7,620 nt of DNA, taken from assembly GCA_947065955.1 (NCBI GenBank), contig CAMSXY010000052.1:1-7620 (forward strand). The letters are read 5' to 3'. Source of the stretch: an uncultured Caryophanales bacterium (GTDB lineage Bacteria; Bacillota_I; Bacilli_A; RF39; UBA660). Both the position numbers and the translations under genes were made by a program. Shown in pieces: positions 1 through 5,403 of the stretch (position 1 is its first letter; the number at the start of each line of letters is the position of its first letter). The notes under the pieces were generated by a model. The model was given only the letters and a program-made list of their open reading frames with translations, made no database searches and was not told the origin of the DNA.

Positions 1-937
1 TATTACTCAAACTCATACTGGCATTTTGAGCTACGGTTGCACTCGTACTTCCTGTTGCCGTTCCAAATCCTTGTTGCGTAAAGTTTGTTTGAGCCGTTAT
101 TGTTGGCGTTGTAATTGTACAACTTGCACTTGCATTCCAGATCGTACAACTTCTACTCGTTGCACTAATTGCACTCACTGTATTTTTATTAAAATTCCAT
201 GTAAGAACTCTAGAGTTTAATGCGTAATAGGTTCCACCCGTTTTACTATTACTTAAACTCATACTTGTATTTTGAGCTACGGTTGCACTTGTACTTCCTG
301 TTGCGGTTCCAAATCCTTGTTGTGTGAAGTTCGTCTGGGCTATTATGGTTGGCGTTGTTACCTGACATGTTCCACTTATTGACCAAATAGTACAACTTCT
401 ACTCGTTGCACTAATGCTACTTACTGTATTCTTGTTGAAATTCCATGTCAATGTTCTAGAGTTTAATGCGTAATAGGTTCCTCCTGTAGTCGTATTATTT
501 AAAGTCATACTTACATTTTGGGCAACTGCTGCACTTGTACTTCCAGCTGCAGTTCCAAATCCATTTTGGGTAAAGTTTGCTTGTGGCGTTATTGTTGGGG
601 TTGTTATGGTACAACTTCCACTTGTACTCCAGATCGTACAGCTTCTACTCGTCGCACTAATCGCATTTACCGTATTCTTATTGAAGTTCCATGTAAGTGT
701 CCTAGAGTTTAACGCATACCATGTACTTCCTGTATTACTTGTATTTAATGCGATACTGGTTACTCCATTACTTGTTTGTCCTGCACTTGTTCCCCATCCA
801 TTGTTTGTAAAATTTGCTTGTGGGGTTATCATTGGTAGGGTTGGTGTACAACTCGTTTCCATATTGTAGATTGTACAAGAAGAACTTGTCGCACTAATAC
901 TACTTACTGTATTTTTATGAAAGTTCGCTGTTAATAC
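1..937 (-). repeat. Tandem array of about 246-bp coding repeats in protein A
   Basis: Four in-frame units: 701-937 (79 residues), 455-700 (82), 209-454 (82) and 1-208 (cut by the edge). Each runs from LTWNFNKNTV through ISATSRSC-x8-C, TPTIT-Q-NFT and GFGTA to GGTYYALNSR. The three left-hand units are very similar in DNA as well as protein, so the array has expanded or been homogenised recently. The unit at 701-937 is more diverged (GWGTSAG, STWYALNSR). Older, further-diverged relatives lie at 938-1168 and 1169-1387. They grade into a recognisable InlB-B/Listeria-Bacteroides repeat, which points to the origin of the family. Confidence 0.93.
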
Positions 938-2539
938 TTTACTCGTGATCGCATAATATGTTTTATTTCCATTTACCGTTATAGTAGCGTTATTTCCAAC
1001 TACGGATGTCTTTGCTCCTGCACTTTCTCCATAACCAATAATACTATATCCACTTCTTGTTATGGATGGCGTCGTTACCTGACAACTTGTTTCGTTATTG
1101 TAAACTTCACAGTTCTCTGTTTTCTTAGATAAAGTGGCTCCATTTTCTACGAAAGTTATTGTATATCCTTTCTTAAAAATCGCATATAAGGTAATATTTT
1201 CATTCTTTGTGTAACTTCCTCCATTTGTATAGGTTGGAACCTTTTCTGTGCTAGTAAGTCCCCAGCCTACAAATTGATAACCTGTCTTTGTTGGTGTTAT
1301 TGTCGTTATGTTTAATGGAATATCTTCTATTTTTGTTCCATTTGAGATACTTCCTGTTCCTCCATTTAAATTATAAGTTATGGTGTAAGCTTGAATCGTA
1401 ATTTCATTACTTACACTTTCTACTCCTGCTCCTGTCGTTACTTTTAATTGATAGACTCCTGAAGTTGTCGTTGTTAAAGTGCTGGAAGTTTCTCCAGAAA
1501 TCACTTTTCCATCTTTATACCAGGTATACGTATATCCACTCACTGTACTTACTGGCTCTATCGCAGAAGTTAATACATTCTTATTTTCCACCACATTTTT
1601 TATGATCGTTACAACAGGTTTTGTTTTATCAATTCCACTAATTGTTAAAGGATCGGCATAAACTACATTGGTTCCATCATATACTCTTGCCTTTACAGTT
1701 GTATTTTCTTCTACTACAATTGTTTTTTCATTTTCACTTACAGAAATCCAGTTTTCCCCATCTAAACTATATTCATACGTAAATCCTTCTCCTTTTGGAT
1801 ACGTTATCTTGACTTCCTTCCCTGTTGCATATTCTTTACTTGTTAATAGGATTATCACAGGTTTTCCTAAAACAAAGGTGGATACTTCTAATTCATAGAC
1901 TTCCGATACACTATTTTCTAAAGCTGTATTGGTTAGTCTTACTTGTATCTTATACTTTACACCTTGCTCCAAATTAGAAAAAATCTTCATTGAGAGATTT
2001 TCTGTTAAGCTATCCCCACTAACCCAAGTAACACTTTCTATATCTTCATTTTCCTTCACAATTCGGTACTCATGTTTCCTTATAAAACTTTCCGCTTCCT
2101 CATAAGTTGTATAAAGTGTAATAGAATTGGTAGTTACTTCTGTTGTAACACTTAATATCTTTGGGGGTGTTTCATCCAATAGATCACAAGTTCCCTCTAC
2201 AATTTTCAAGTTGTCACTCGTTCCACTGGCACAATAAACTCCGTTACTTACCGTTTCAACCTTAATCAAATCTTCTTTTCGATAGATTTCTCCTGATACA
2301 AACGTACTTTTATTAGTTATATCCAAATCAAAGATATTAATTTCATCCTTTATCTCAAATCTATGTTCAGCTTCATAATTCATATAAGCATGAAAAAGAC
2401 TTAACGTACTTGCTTTAAAAGCTCCTAATCTACTTTCTTTTATCACACCATTTATCATAGGAATTGAAATAAGAGCAATAATACCTAGTATTACAATCAC
2501 AGCTAAAAGTTCTATTAAAGTAAATCCTCTTTTCTTCAT
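1..2539 (-). CDS. Protein A: prepilin-type signal plus Ig/Fn3-like domains plus InlB-type repeat surface protein (3' end outside window)
   Basis: I translated 846 codons from ATG at 2539 to the left edge and found no stop, so the gene continues outside the window. The start is supported by AAAGGAAG about 9 nt upstream. The N terminus MKKRG^FTLIELLAV is a class III prepilin signal, with Glu at +5 and a hydrophobic helix to about residue 26. The protein should be cut by a prepilin peptidase and exposed on the surface. Order by residue: pilin-like helix to about 60; a Cys pair at 103 and 118; Fn3-like about 125-223; Ig-like about 227-305 (YSLDGENW) and 306-384 (YTWYKDGKV); a Listeria-Bacteroides/InlB-B-type repeat 385-457 (YNLNGGTG, GYQFVGW, LYAIFKK); a diverged unit 458-534; then units 535-613, 614-695, 696-777 and 778 onward. 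Each later unit carries C-x8-C. Binding partner unknown. It may be a minor pilin or adhesin. The reading frame is certain; the domain names come from pattern recognition. Confidence 0.9.
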   Translation of the reverse strand, partial: MKKRGFTLIELLAVIVILGIIALISIPMINGVIKESRLGAFKASTLSLFHAYMNYEAEHRFEIKDEINIFDLDITNKSTFVSGEIYRKEDLIKVETVSNGVYCASGTSDNLKIVEGTCDLLDETPPKILSVTTEVTTNSITLYTTYEEAESFIRKHEYRIVKENEDIESVTWVSGDSLTENLSMKIFSNLEQGVKYKIQVRLTNTALENSVSEVYELEVSTFVLGKPVIILLTSKEYATGKEVKITYPKGEGFTYEYSLDGENWISVSENEKTIVVEENTTVKARVYDGTNVVYADPLTISGIDKTKPVVTIIKNVVENKNVLTSAIEPVSTVSGYTYTWYKDGKVISGETSSTLTTTTSGVYQLKVTTGAGVESVSNEITIQAYTITYNLNGGTGSISNGTKIEDIPLNITTITPTKTGYQFVGWGLTSTEKVPTYTNGGSYTKNENITLYAIFKKGYTITFVENGATLSKKTENCEVYNNETSCQVTTPSITRSGYSIIGYGESAGAKTSVVGNNATITVNGNKTYYAITSKVLTANFHKNTVSSISATSSSCTIYNMETSCTPTLPMITPQANFTNNGWGTSAGQTSNGVTSIALNTSNTGSTWYALNSRTLTWNFNKNTVNAISATSRSCTIWSTSGSCTITTPTITPQANFTQNGFGTAAGSTSAAVAQNVSMTLNNTTTGGTYYALNSRTLTWNFNKNTVSSISATSRSCTIWSISGTCQVTTPTIIAQTNFTQQGFGTATGSTSATVAQNTSMSLSNSKTGGTYYALNSRVLTWNFNKNTVSAISATSRSCTIWNASASCTITTPTITAQTNFTQQGFGTATGSTSATVAQNASMSLSN
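616..676 (-). repeat. Left copy of a 61-bp perfect long-range direct repeat
   Basis: Bases 616-676 are identical to 7433-7493, offset 6817 bp, both on the plus strand as written. The match lies within the second array unit of protein A and the corresponding unit of protein B. High similarity continues on both sides, roughly 450-800 against 7266-7618. Confidence 0.93.
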
Positions 2540-2817
2540 TCTCCACACTTCCTTTAGGTTCAATTTATCATAAATATCCCACCTTTAAAAATAAGAAAAA
2601 AAGACAATATCTTTAAAATAAAGTCTTTTATAATAGGAAAATAACAATGTTTTTAATAAGTTATAATCTGTGATTTATCTGTTTCAAGAATATCAGTCAA
2701 CTATCTTTAAAATATCTTTCCATATTTCATAACAGAATTAACTACAGTTTTCCATTTTACAAATTAAGTATCATTAAAAAATAATAATTCATTAACTTAT
2801 CGATTACATTTTTCAAT
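2540..2817 (-). promoter_or_regulatory. AT-rich upstream region of protein A, with candidate promoter and leader hairpin
   Basis: No gene is supported here. Reading the minus strand there are two overlapping weak promoter candidates: TTGAAA (2687-2682) with a 16-bp spacer to TATAAC (2665-2660), and TTGACT (2700-2695) with a 17-bp spacer to TAAATC (2677-2672). Between them and the start codon is an inverted repeat, AAAAGAC/GTCTTTT (2623-2629 with 2599-2605). Its inner arms CTTTA/TAAAG could form an alternative hairpin. A run of T on the minus strand follows. It resembles a weak intrinsic terminator inside a leader of about 115 nt, but the stem is short and AT-rich. Promoter choice is uncertain. 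Confidence 0.3.
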
Positions 2818-2850
2818 AAAAAAACCTTATAAACATTGAGTTTATAAGGC
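2818..2850 (-). terminator. Intrinsic terminator of the rplM-rpsI operon
   Basis: On the minus strand a 10-bp perfect stem CCTTATAAAC / GTTTATAAGG (2849-2840 with 2834-2825) encloses the loop TCAAT and is followed by seven T (2824-2818). It starts about 20 nt after the rpsI stop codon, as expected for a Rho-independent end of this operon. Confidence 0.88.
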
Positions 2851-2868
2851 ATAAAAGAAAACTGTTTC

Positions 2869-3285
2869 CTAACGTTTTGAAAATTGTGGGGCACGTCTTG
2901 CAGCTTTAAGACCTGGTTTTTTACGTTCTTTACTTCTAGAATCTCTTGTAATAAATCCAGCCCTTTTTAGAATTTTTTTAAAACTATTTTCGCTTTCTTC
3001 ATTTACTTTATCAAAATTAAGTAAAGCACGTGTAATTCCTAAACGAATTGCACCTGTTTGACCAGTAAAACCACCACCCGTTACTTTTACATCAATATCT
3101 ACTGTATTTTCTGTATTTGTCGCAACTAAAGGTTGTTTTAAATCCATTACATTTGTTTCATAAGGCATGTATTCTTTTACATCTCTACCATTTACAGTAA
3201 TCTTTCCAGTTCCTGCTGTTAATTTAACTTGTGCAACAGAGGACTTTCTTCTTCCTGTCCCTAAATAAACTTTCTTATCAGCCAT
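2869..3285 (-). CDS. rpsI: 30S ribosomal protein S9 (uS9)
   Basis: uS9 is a 30S head protein whose basic C-terminal tail reaches the P-site tRNA. The 138 residues open with MADKKVYLGTGRRKSS, carry the family core GGGFTGQTGAIR at 70-81 and end in the canonical ARRAPQFSKR tail, so the gene is complete. It is about 8 residues longer than typical Bacillus S9. The extra length is a charged stretch near residues 92-101 (DKVNEESENS), before KKILKRAG. The start is fixed by AAGGAGG placed 7 nt upstream, and that ribosome binding site overlaps the rplM stop codon. The intergenic gap to rplM is only 12 nt, so the two are co-transcribed and probably translationally linked. The operon ends at a strong terminator just downstream. 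Confidence 0.98.
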   Translation of the reverse strand: MADKKVYLGTGRRKSSVAQVKLTAGTGKITVNGRDVKEYMPYETNVMDLKQPLVATNTENTVDIDVKVTGGGFTGQTGAIRLGITRALLNFDKVNEESENSFKKILKRAGFITRDSRSKERKKPGLKAARRAPQFSKR

Positions 3286-3297
3286 TTAAAATCCTCC

Positions 3298-3732
3298 TTA
3301 ATCCATTTTCAACTCAACTGGTTGTTGAGCCATATGTGGATGTGTATCTCCCGCATATACAAATAACTTTCTATACATTTGTCTTCCAAGTCTTCCTTTT
3401 GGAAGCATTCCCTTAACTGCTCTTTCAATCATTTCTTCAGAATAATTTTCTTTCATTTCACGGGCAGTACGTTCTCTTAATCCTCCTGTATATCCACTGT
3501 GATTATAATAAATTTTATCATTTAATTTATTTCCAGTAAGATTTATTTTAGAGGCATTTGTAATAATTACAAAGTCTCCACAATCTACATGTGGTGTATA
3601 TGTTGCCTTGTGTTTTCCACGAAGAATATGCGCTACTTTGGTTGCAAGACGTCCTAATGTTTTATCCGATGCATCGATTACATACCACTTTCTCTCGATT
3701 TCTTCTTTTTTTTGCATATAAGAATTCTTCAT
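3298..3732 (-). CDS. rplM: 50S ribosomal protein L13 (uL13)
   Basis: uL13 is an early-assembling 50S protein that binds 23S rRNA and, in Firmicutes, represses its own mRNA. The 144 residues are full length. ERKWYVIDASDKTLGRLA (13-30), LRGKHKATYTPHVDCGDFV (37-55) and the signature GMLPKGRLGRQMY (108-120) to HPHMAQQP (131-138) are all present. The start at 3732 is chosen over the internal Met 6 because MKNSYM aligns with the usual MRTTYM N terminus. Two purine-rich ribosome binding tracts, AAGGAG and AGGA, lie 7-17 nt upstream. It is first in an operon with rpsI, with its own sigma-A-type promoter and a structured leader. Here the pair stands alone, away from the large ribosomal cluster it follows in Bacillus. 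Confidence 0.98.
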   Translation of the reverse strand: MKNSYMQKKEEIERKWYVIDASDKTLGRLATKVAHILRGKHKATYTPHVDCGDFVIITNASKINLTGNKLNDKIYYNHSGYTGGLRERTAREMKENYSEEMIERAVKGMLPKGRLGRQMYRKLFVYAGDTHPHMAQQPVELKMD

Positions 3733-3744
3733 AATATTTCCTTT

Positions 3745-3803
3745 CTCCTTTACATTTCGTGAACTGTCCCAAGGTTCACTTCATGTGGGATATAAAATGT
3801 ACC
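3745..3803 (-). promoter_or_regulatory. L13-type ribosomal protein leader (autoregulatory RNA)
   Basis: The minus-strand leader folds into GUGAAC / GUUCAC (3779-3774 with 3764-3759) with loop CUUGGGACA. UGGGA of that loop (3771-3767) can pair with UCCCA (3790-3786) upstream, giving a small pseudoknot just ahead of the ribosome binding site. The core, with CCCACAUGAAGUGAAC followed by UUGGGACAGUUCAC, agrees with my memory of the Firmicute L13 leader, in which free L13 binds and lowers expression of rplM-rpsI. The pairing is seen in the sequence; the family name is from recall. Confidence 0.8.
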
Positions 3804-3810
3804 AGTTAAA

Positions 3811-3839
3811 ATTTTACTAAAAAAACATATATTTGTCAA
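3811..3839 (-). promoter_or_regulatory. Sigma-A-type promoter of rplM-rpsI
   Basis: On the minus strand a perfect -35 TTGACA (3839-3834) is followed by a 17-bp spacer and a -10 TAAAAT (3816-3811). Transcription would begin near 3804 and give a leader of about 70 nt. The -35 element sits in the loop of the inverted repeat at 3819-3857. Confidence 0.85.
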
Positions 3840-3857
3840 CTCAATATATGTTTTTTT
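3819..3857. terminator. 15-bp perfect inverted repeat with T tracts, probable bidirectional terminator overlapping the rplM promoter
   Basis: Arms 3819-3833 and 3843-3857 are exact reverse complements, with a 9-nt loop 3834-3842. Both outer ends are runs of seven A or T, so either strand yields a hairpin ending in U. It follows the small gene that stops at 3877 and would end its transcript. The stem has a single G-C pair, so termination strength is uncertain. An operator role for the rplM promoter is the alternative. Confidence 0.5.
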
Positions 3858-3876
3858 ATCTATTTATATTACTTTT

Positions 3877-4248
3877 TTATATCATTGCACACTTTTTTAT
3901 ATAAACTTTTCTTTCAGGCCATGATCCTGCTTTTAATTCGCCTTCCATTTTCGTTAGAAAAAAAATTAAAAATGGACATGCAACAGTATCTAGCAGTTCA
4001 TAAAAAAGTTCCTGATCTTCAAAAGTGTTTATCCTTTTTGTTGTTTCTTCATATAAATCCAATTTATAATTTTCTTTCAAGATTGGATATCGCTCTTTTA
4101 TCTTTAAAAATTCTCTTTTCATTCGACTGTAAGGATTTTTTTCTCCTTTTATTATAGATGTAGTGCTCAAACTCTTTATACTATTAATACATTCTGCATC
4201 GCATGCATAATGTATTAAAATATAGAACAGTTCTTCTTCCATTCTCAT
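3877..4248 (-). CDS. Hypothetical protein of 123 residues, function not recognised
   Basis: I do not recognise this protein. From ATG at 4248 it begins MRMEEELFYILIHYACDAE, then a charged middle (SRMKREFLKIKERYP, DLYEETTKR), a second hydrophobic stretch near the end (YELLDTVACPFLIFFLTKM) and a basic tail WPERKVYIKKCAMI. It looks like a small mixed-helix soluble or membrane-associated protein. Visible cysteines: a pair near residues 15-19, one in the second hydrophobic stretch and one near the C terminus. The start at 4248 is preferred because AAAGGAG lies 11 nt upstream. A TTG at 4305 in the same frame, preceded by AGAGAGG, would add 19 residues (beginning MTKDFFW) and cannot be excluded. The gene is divergent from rpsD and upstream of rplM in the same direction, with a hairpin between. 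No clear promoter is visible. Coding status is likely but not proven. Confidence 0.6.
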   Translation of the reverse strand: MRMEEELFYILIHYACDAECINSIKSLSTTSIIKGEKNPYSRMKREFLKIKERYPILKENYKLDLYEETTKRINTFEDQELFYELLDTVACPFLIFFLTKMEGELKAGSWPERKVYIKKCAMI

Positions 4249-4305
4249 ATTATAAAAATCTCCTTTTTCGTAAATTAGTTTAATCCAAAAAAAATCTTTT
4301 GTCAA

Positions 4306-4491
4306 ATTCGCCTCTCTTTATAGCTTATGCCAAAATGTTTATTTTTATGAAAATAAATACTTTAAAAACTTTTTTAAATTTATCAAATATGGTATTATTT
4401 CTTTCTTCTAAATAAAAATTTTTTTCTCCTTTTATGAACTATTAAGCTTTATTTTAAAAAGAAAAGTTAATTTTTTTTCATTGATTTGGTA
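4306..4491. other. AT-rich divergent spacer between the small gene and rpsD
   Basis: No coding region is supported. It holds long T and A runs and one AT-only hairpin, TTTATTTT / AAAATAAA (4338-4345 with 4350-4357). I found no convincing minus-strand promoter for the small gene. The rpsD promoter begins immediately at its right end. Confidence 0.5.
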
Positions 4492-4520
4492 TTGACTATC
4501 CTTTCATTTCATACTATAAT
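4492..4520 (+). promoter_or_regulatory. Sigma-A-type promoter of rpsD
   Basis: A -35 TTGACT (4492-4497), a 17-bp spacer and a consensus -10 TATAAT (4515-4520) predict a start near 4526-4528, about 160 nt upstream of the rpsD ATG. Confidence 0.88.
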
Positions 4521-4525
4521 TATAA

Positions 4526-4685
4526 GTGCGAAACCGAATTGCAGCCTTGTTTTTTTAAGATAATGTGTTTTTTACCTATAGGGGTTATTGTGTAACTCTC
4601 GCTGCAAAGTGAAAATATTTAAAAAGAACACCCTATCCTTAAAGAAAACAATCCTTTGATTCTCGCAAAGAAAAGGAGGACAATT
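4526..4685 (+). promoter_or_regulatory. Structured rpsD leader, probable S4 autoregulatory RNA
   Basis: The leader is long for this compact genome and rich in pairing. TTGCAGC (4539-4545) is complementary to GCTGCAA (4601-4607), closing a domain that contains GTTA/TAAC (4584-4587 with 4593-4596). ATAGGG (4578-4583) can pair with CCCTAT (4631-4636), crossing the closing helix as a pseudoknot would. CTTTG / CAAAG (within 4654-4670) forms a hairpin just before AAAAGGAGG. In Bacillus subtilis, S4 represses rpsD by binding a pseudoknotted leader, so this is very likely the counterpart. I cannot confirm a match to that consensus by eye. Confidence 0.65.
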
Positions 4686-5288
4686 ATGTCAAAATACACA
4701 GGACCAAGATATCGCAAGTCTCGTCGTTTAGGTTTTTCTACCTTAGAAACGGGAAAAGATATCGCAAAAAAACCAACCATTCCTGGGATGCATGGTGGTA
4801 AAAAAGGAAAAAAATTATCTAATTATGGAATTCAATTACAAGAAAAACAAAAAGTTCGCTTTATGTATGGATTAAGTGAAAAACAATTTAAAAGAACTTT
4901 TGTTGAAGCAGGAAAAATGAAAGGTGTTCATGGTGAAGATTTACTTAAATTACTAGAAAGCCGTCTTGACAATATGGTATATCGCATTGGATTTGCAACA
5001 ACTCGTAAAGGAGCAAGACAACTTGTTAATCATGGACACATCACAGTAAATGGAACTAAGGTAAATATTCCATCTTATTCTTGTAAACCTGGAGATGTAA
5101 TTGCAGTTAAAGAAAGCGATCGTGAACTTGTTATTGTAAAAAGTTCTTTAGAAGCTATGCATCGCCGTTGTGAATTTGTTACTTACGATGAAAATAAAAT
5201 GGCAGGTACTTATGTTAGATATCCTGAACGTTCTGAATTGAATGCGGATATTAACGAATCTTTAATTGTTGAATTCTATAACCGTTAA
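4686..5288 (+). CDS. rpsD: 30S ribosomal protein S4 (uS4)
   Basis: uS4 nucleates 30S body assembly on 16S rRNA and helps maintain decoding accuracy. The 200 residues match the usual Firmicute length. The N-terminal domain starts SKYTGPRYRKSRRLG. The S4 RNA-binding domain spans about 91-155 (LESRLDNMVYRIGFATTRKGARQLVNHGHI, with VNG and KPGDVI), written here in parts: LESRLDNMVYR at 90-100, TTRKGARQLVNHGHIT at 105-120. The C terminus NESLIVEFYNR is canonical. The N terminus lacks the four-Cys zinc site, so this is the zinc-free form; the only cysteines are at 133 and 162. The ATG at 4686 has AAAAGGAGG 6 nt upstream. A TTG at 4656 in frame is rejected because the ribosome binding site would then be inside the gene. 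It is monocistronic, between its own promoter and terminator. Confidence 0.98.
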   Translation: MSKYTGPRYRKSRRLGFSTLETGKDIAKKPTIPGMHGGKKGKKLSNYGIQLQEKQKVRFMYGLSEKQFKRTFVEAGKMKGVHGEDLLKLLESRLDNMVYRIGFATTRKGARQLVNHGHITVNGTKVNIPSYSCKPGDVIAVKESDRELVIVKSSLEAMHRRCEFVTYDENKMAGTYVRYPERSELNADINESLIVEFYNR

Positions 5289-5309
5289 AAAAATCTTCTT
5301 TCGAAGATT
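5287..5309 (-). terminator. Minus-strand hairpin with GAAA tetraloop at the rpsD 3' end
   Basis: AATCTTC (5292-5298) and GAAGATT (5303-5309) pair around four bases. Read on the minus strand the loop is GAAA and the stem is followed by seven T (5293-5287). On the plus strand it is followed by A, not T. It is therefore oriented to stop transcription entering rpsD from the surface-protein side. Confidence 0.65.
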
Positions 5310-5322
5310 CAAAAAATTATTA

Positions 5323-5349
5323 AGCACTATATATTATAGTGCTTTTTTT
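5323..5349 (+). terminator. Intrinsic terminator of rpsD
   Basis: A 9-bp perfect stem AGCACTATA / TATAGTGCT (5323-5331 with 5335-5343) with a 3-nt loop is followed by T through 5349. It starts 35 nt after the rpsD stop. Confidence 0.9.
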
Positions 5350-5363
5350 GTATTGCTTTATGA

Positions 5364-5397
5364 AAAAACATCATAAAAATTAATTTATGATGTTTTT
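5364..5397. terminator. Bidirectional intrinsic terminator between rpsD and the surface-protein locus
   Basis: A 14-bp perfect stem, AAAAACATCATAAA (5364-5377) with its complement at 5384-5397, has a 6-nt loop. T runs flank the stem on both strands. On the minus strand it begins 7 nt after the stop of the 5404-6051 frame and is probably its main terminator. Confidence 0.8.
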
Positions 5398-5403
5398 AAT
5401 TTA

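Noticed and set aside
26..220. Cys-rich plus-strand frame of 64 codons, with look-alikes at 518-712 and 7335-7529, resembling a small cysteine-rich peptide family
   Set aside because: All three are antisense to the same part of the surface-protein repeat unit. Their similarity and cysteine spacing follow from the repeats (minus-strand Thr, Ser and Ala codons read as Cys on the plus strand). None has a convincing ribosome binding site.
606..869. Plus-strand hydrophobic frame of 87 codons, and others at 1479-1661 and 1668-1898
   Set aside because: They lie entirely antisense to the well-supported protein A frame, have no ribosome binding site, and their hydrophobicity reflects the complementary codons.
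1..937. CRISPR or other non-coding repeat array
   Set aside because: The units are about 246 bp, directly adjacent without spacers, and coding in one continuous frame.
2556..2571. Mini-frame ATG ATA AAT TGA upstream of protein A, as a leader peptide
   Set aside because: Three codons with no amino acid pattern suggesting attenuation; likely chance in AT-rich DNA.
3885..4157. Plus-strand frame of 90 codons starting at TTG
   Set aside because: It is antisense to the small minus-strand gene, which has the better ribosome binding site and amino acid composition. The plus frame is rich in Leu, Phe and Ser as AT-rich shadows usually are.
4539..4607. tRNA-like pairing upstream of rpsD
   Set aside because: There is no acceptor stem ending, T-loop or anticodon arm. 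The pairing and position fit an rpsD leader instead.
4656..4685. Ten-codon N-terminal extension of rpsD from a TTG
   Set aside because: It would contain the AGGAGG ribosome binding site of the ATG at 4686, and S4 proteins start at MSKYTGP or similar.
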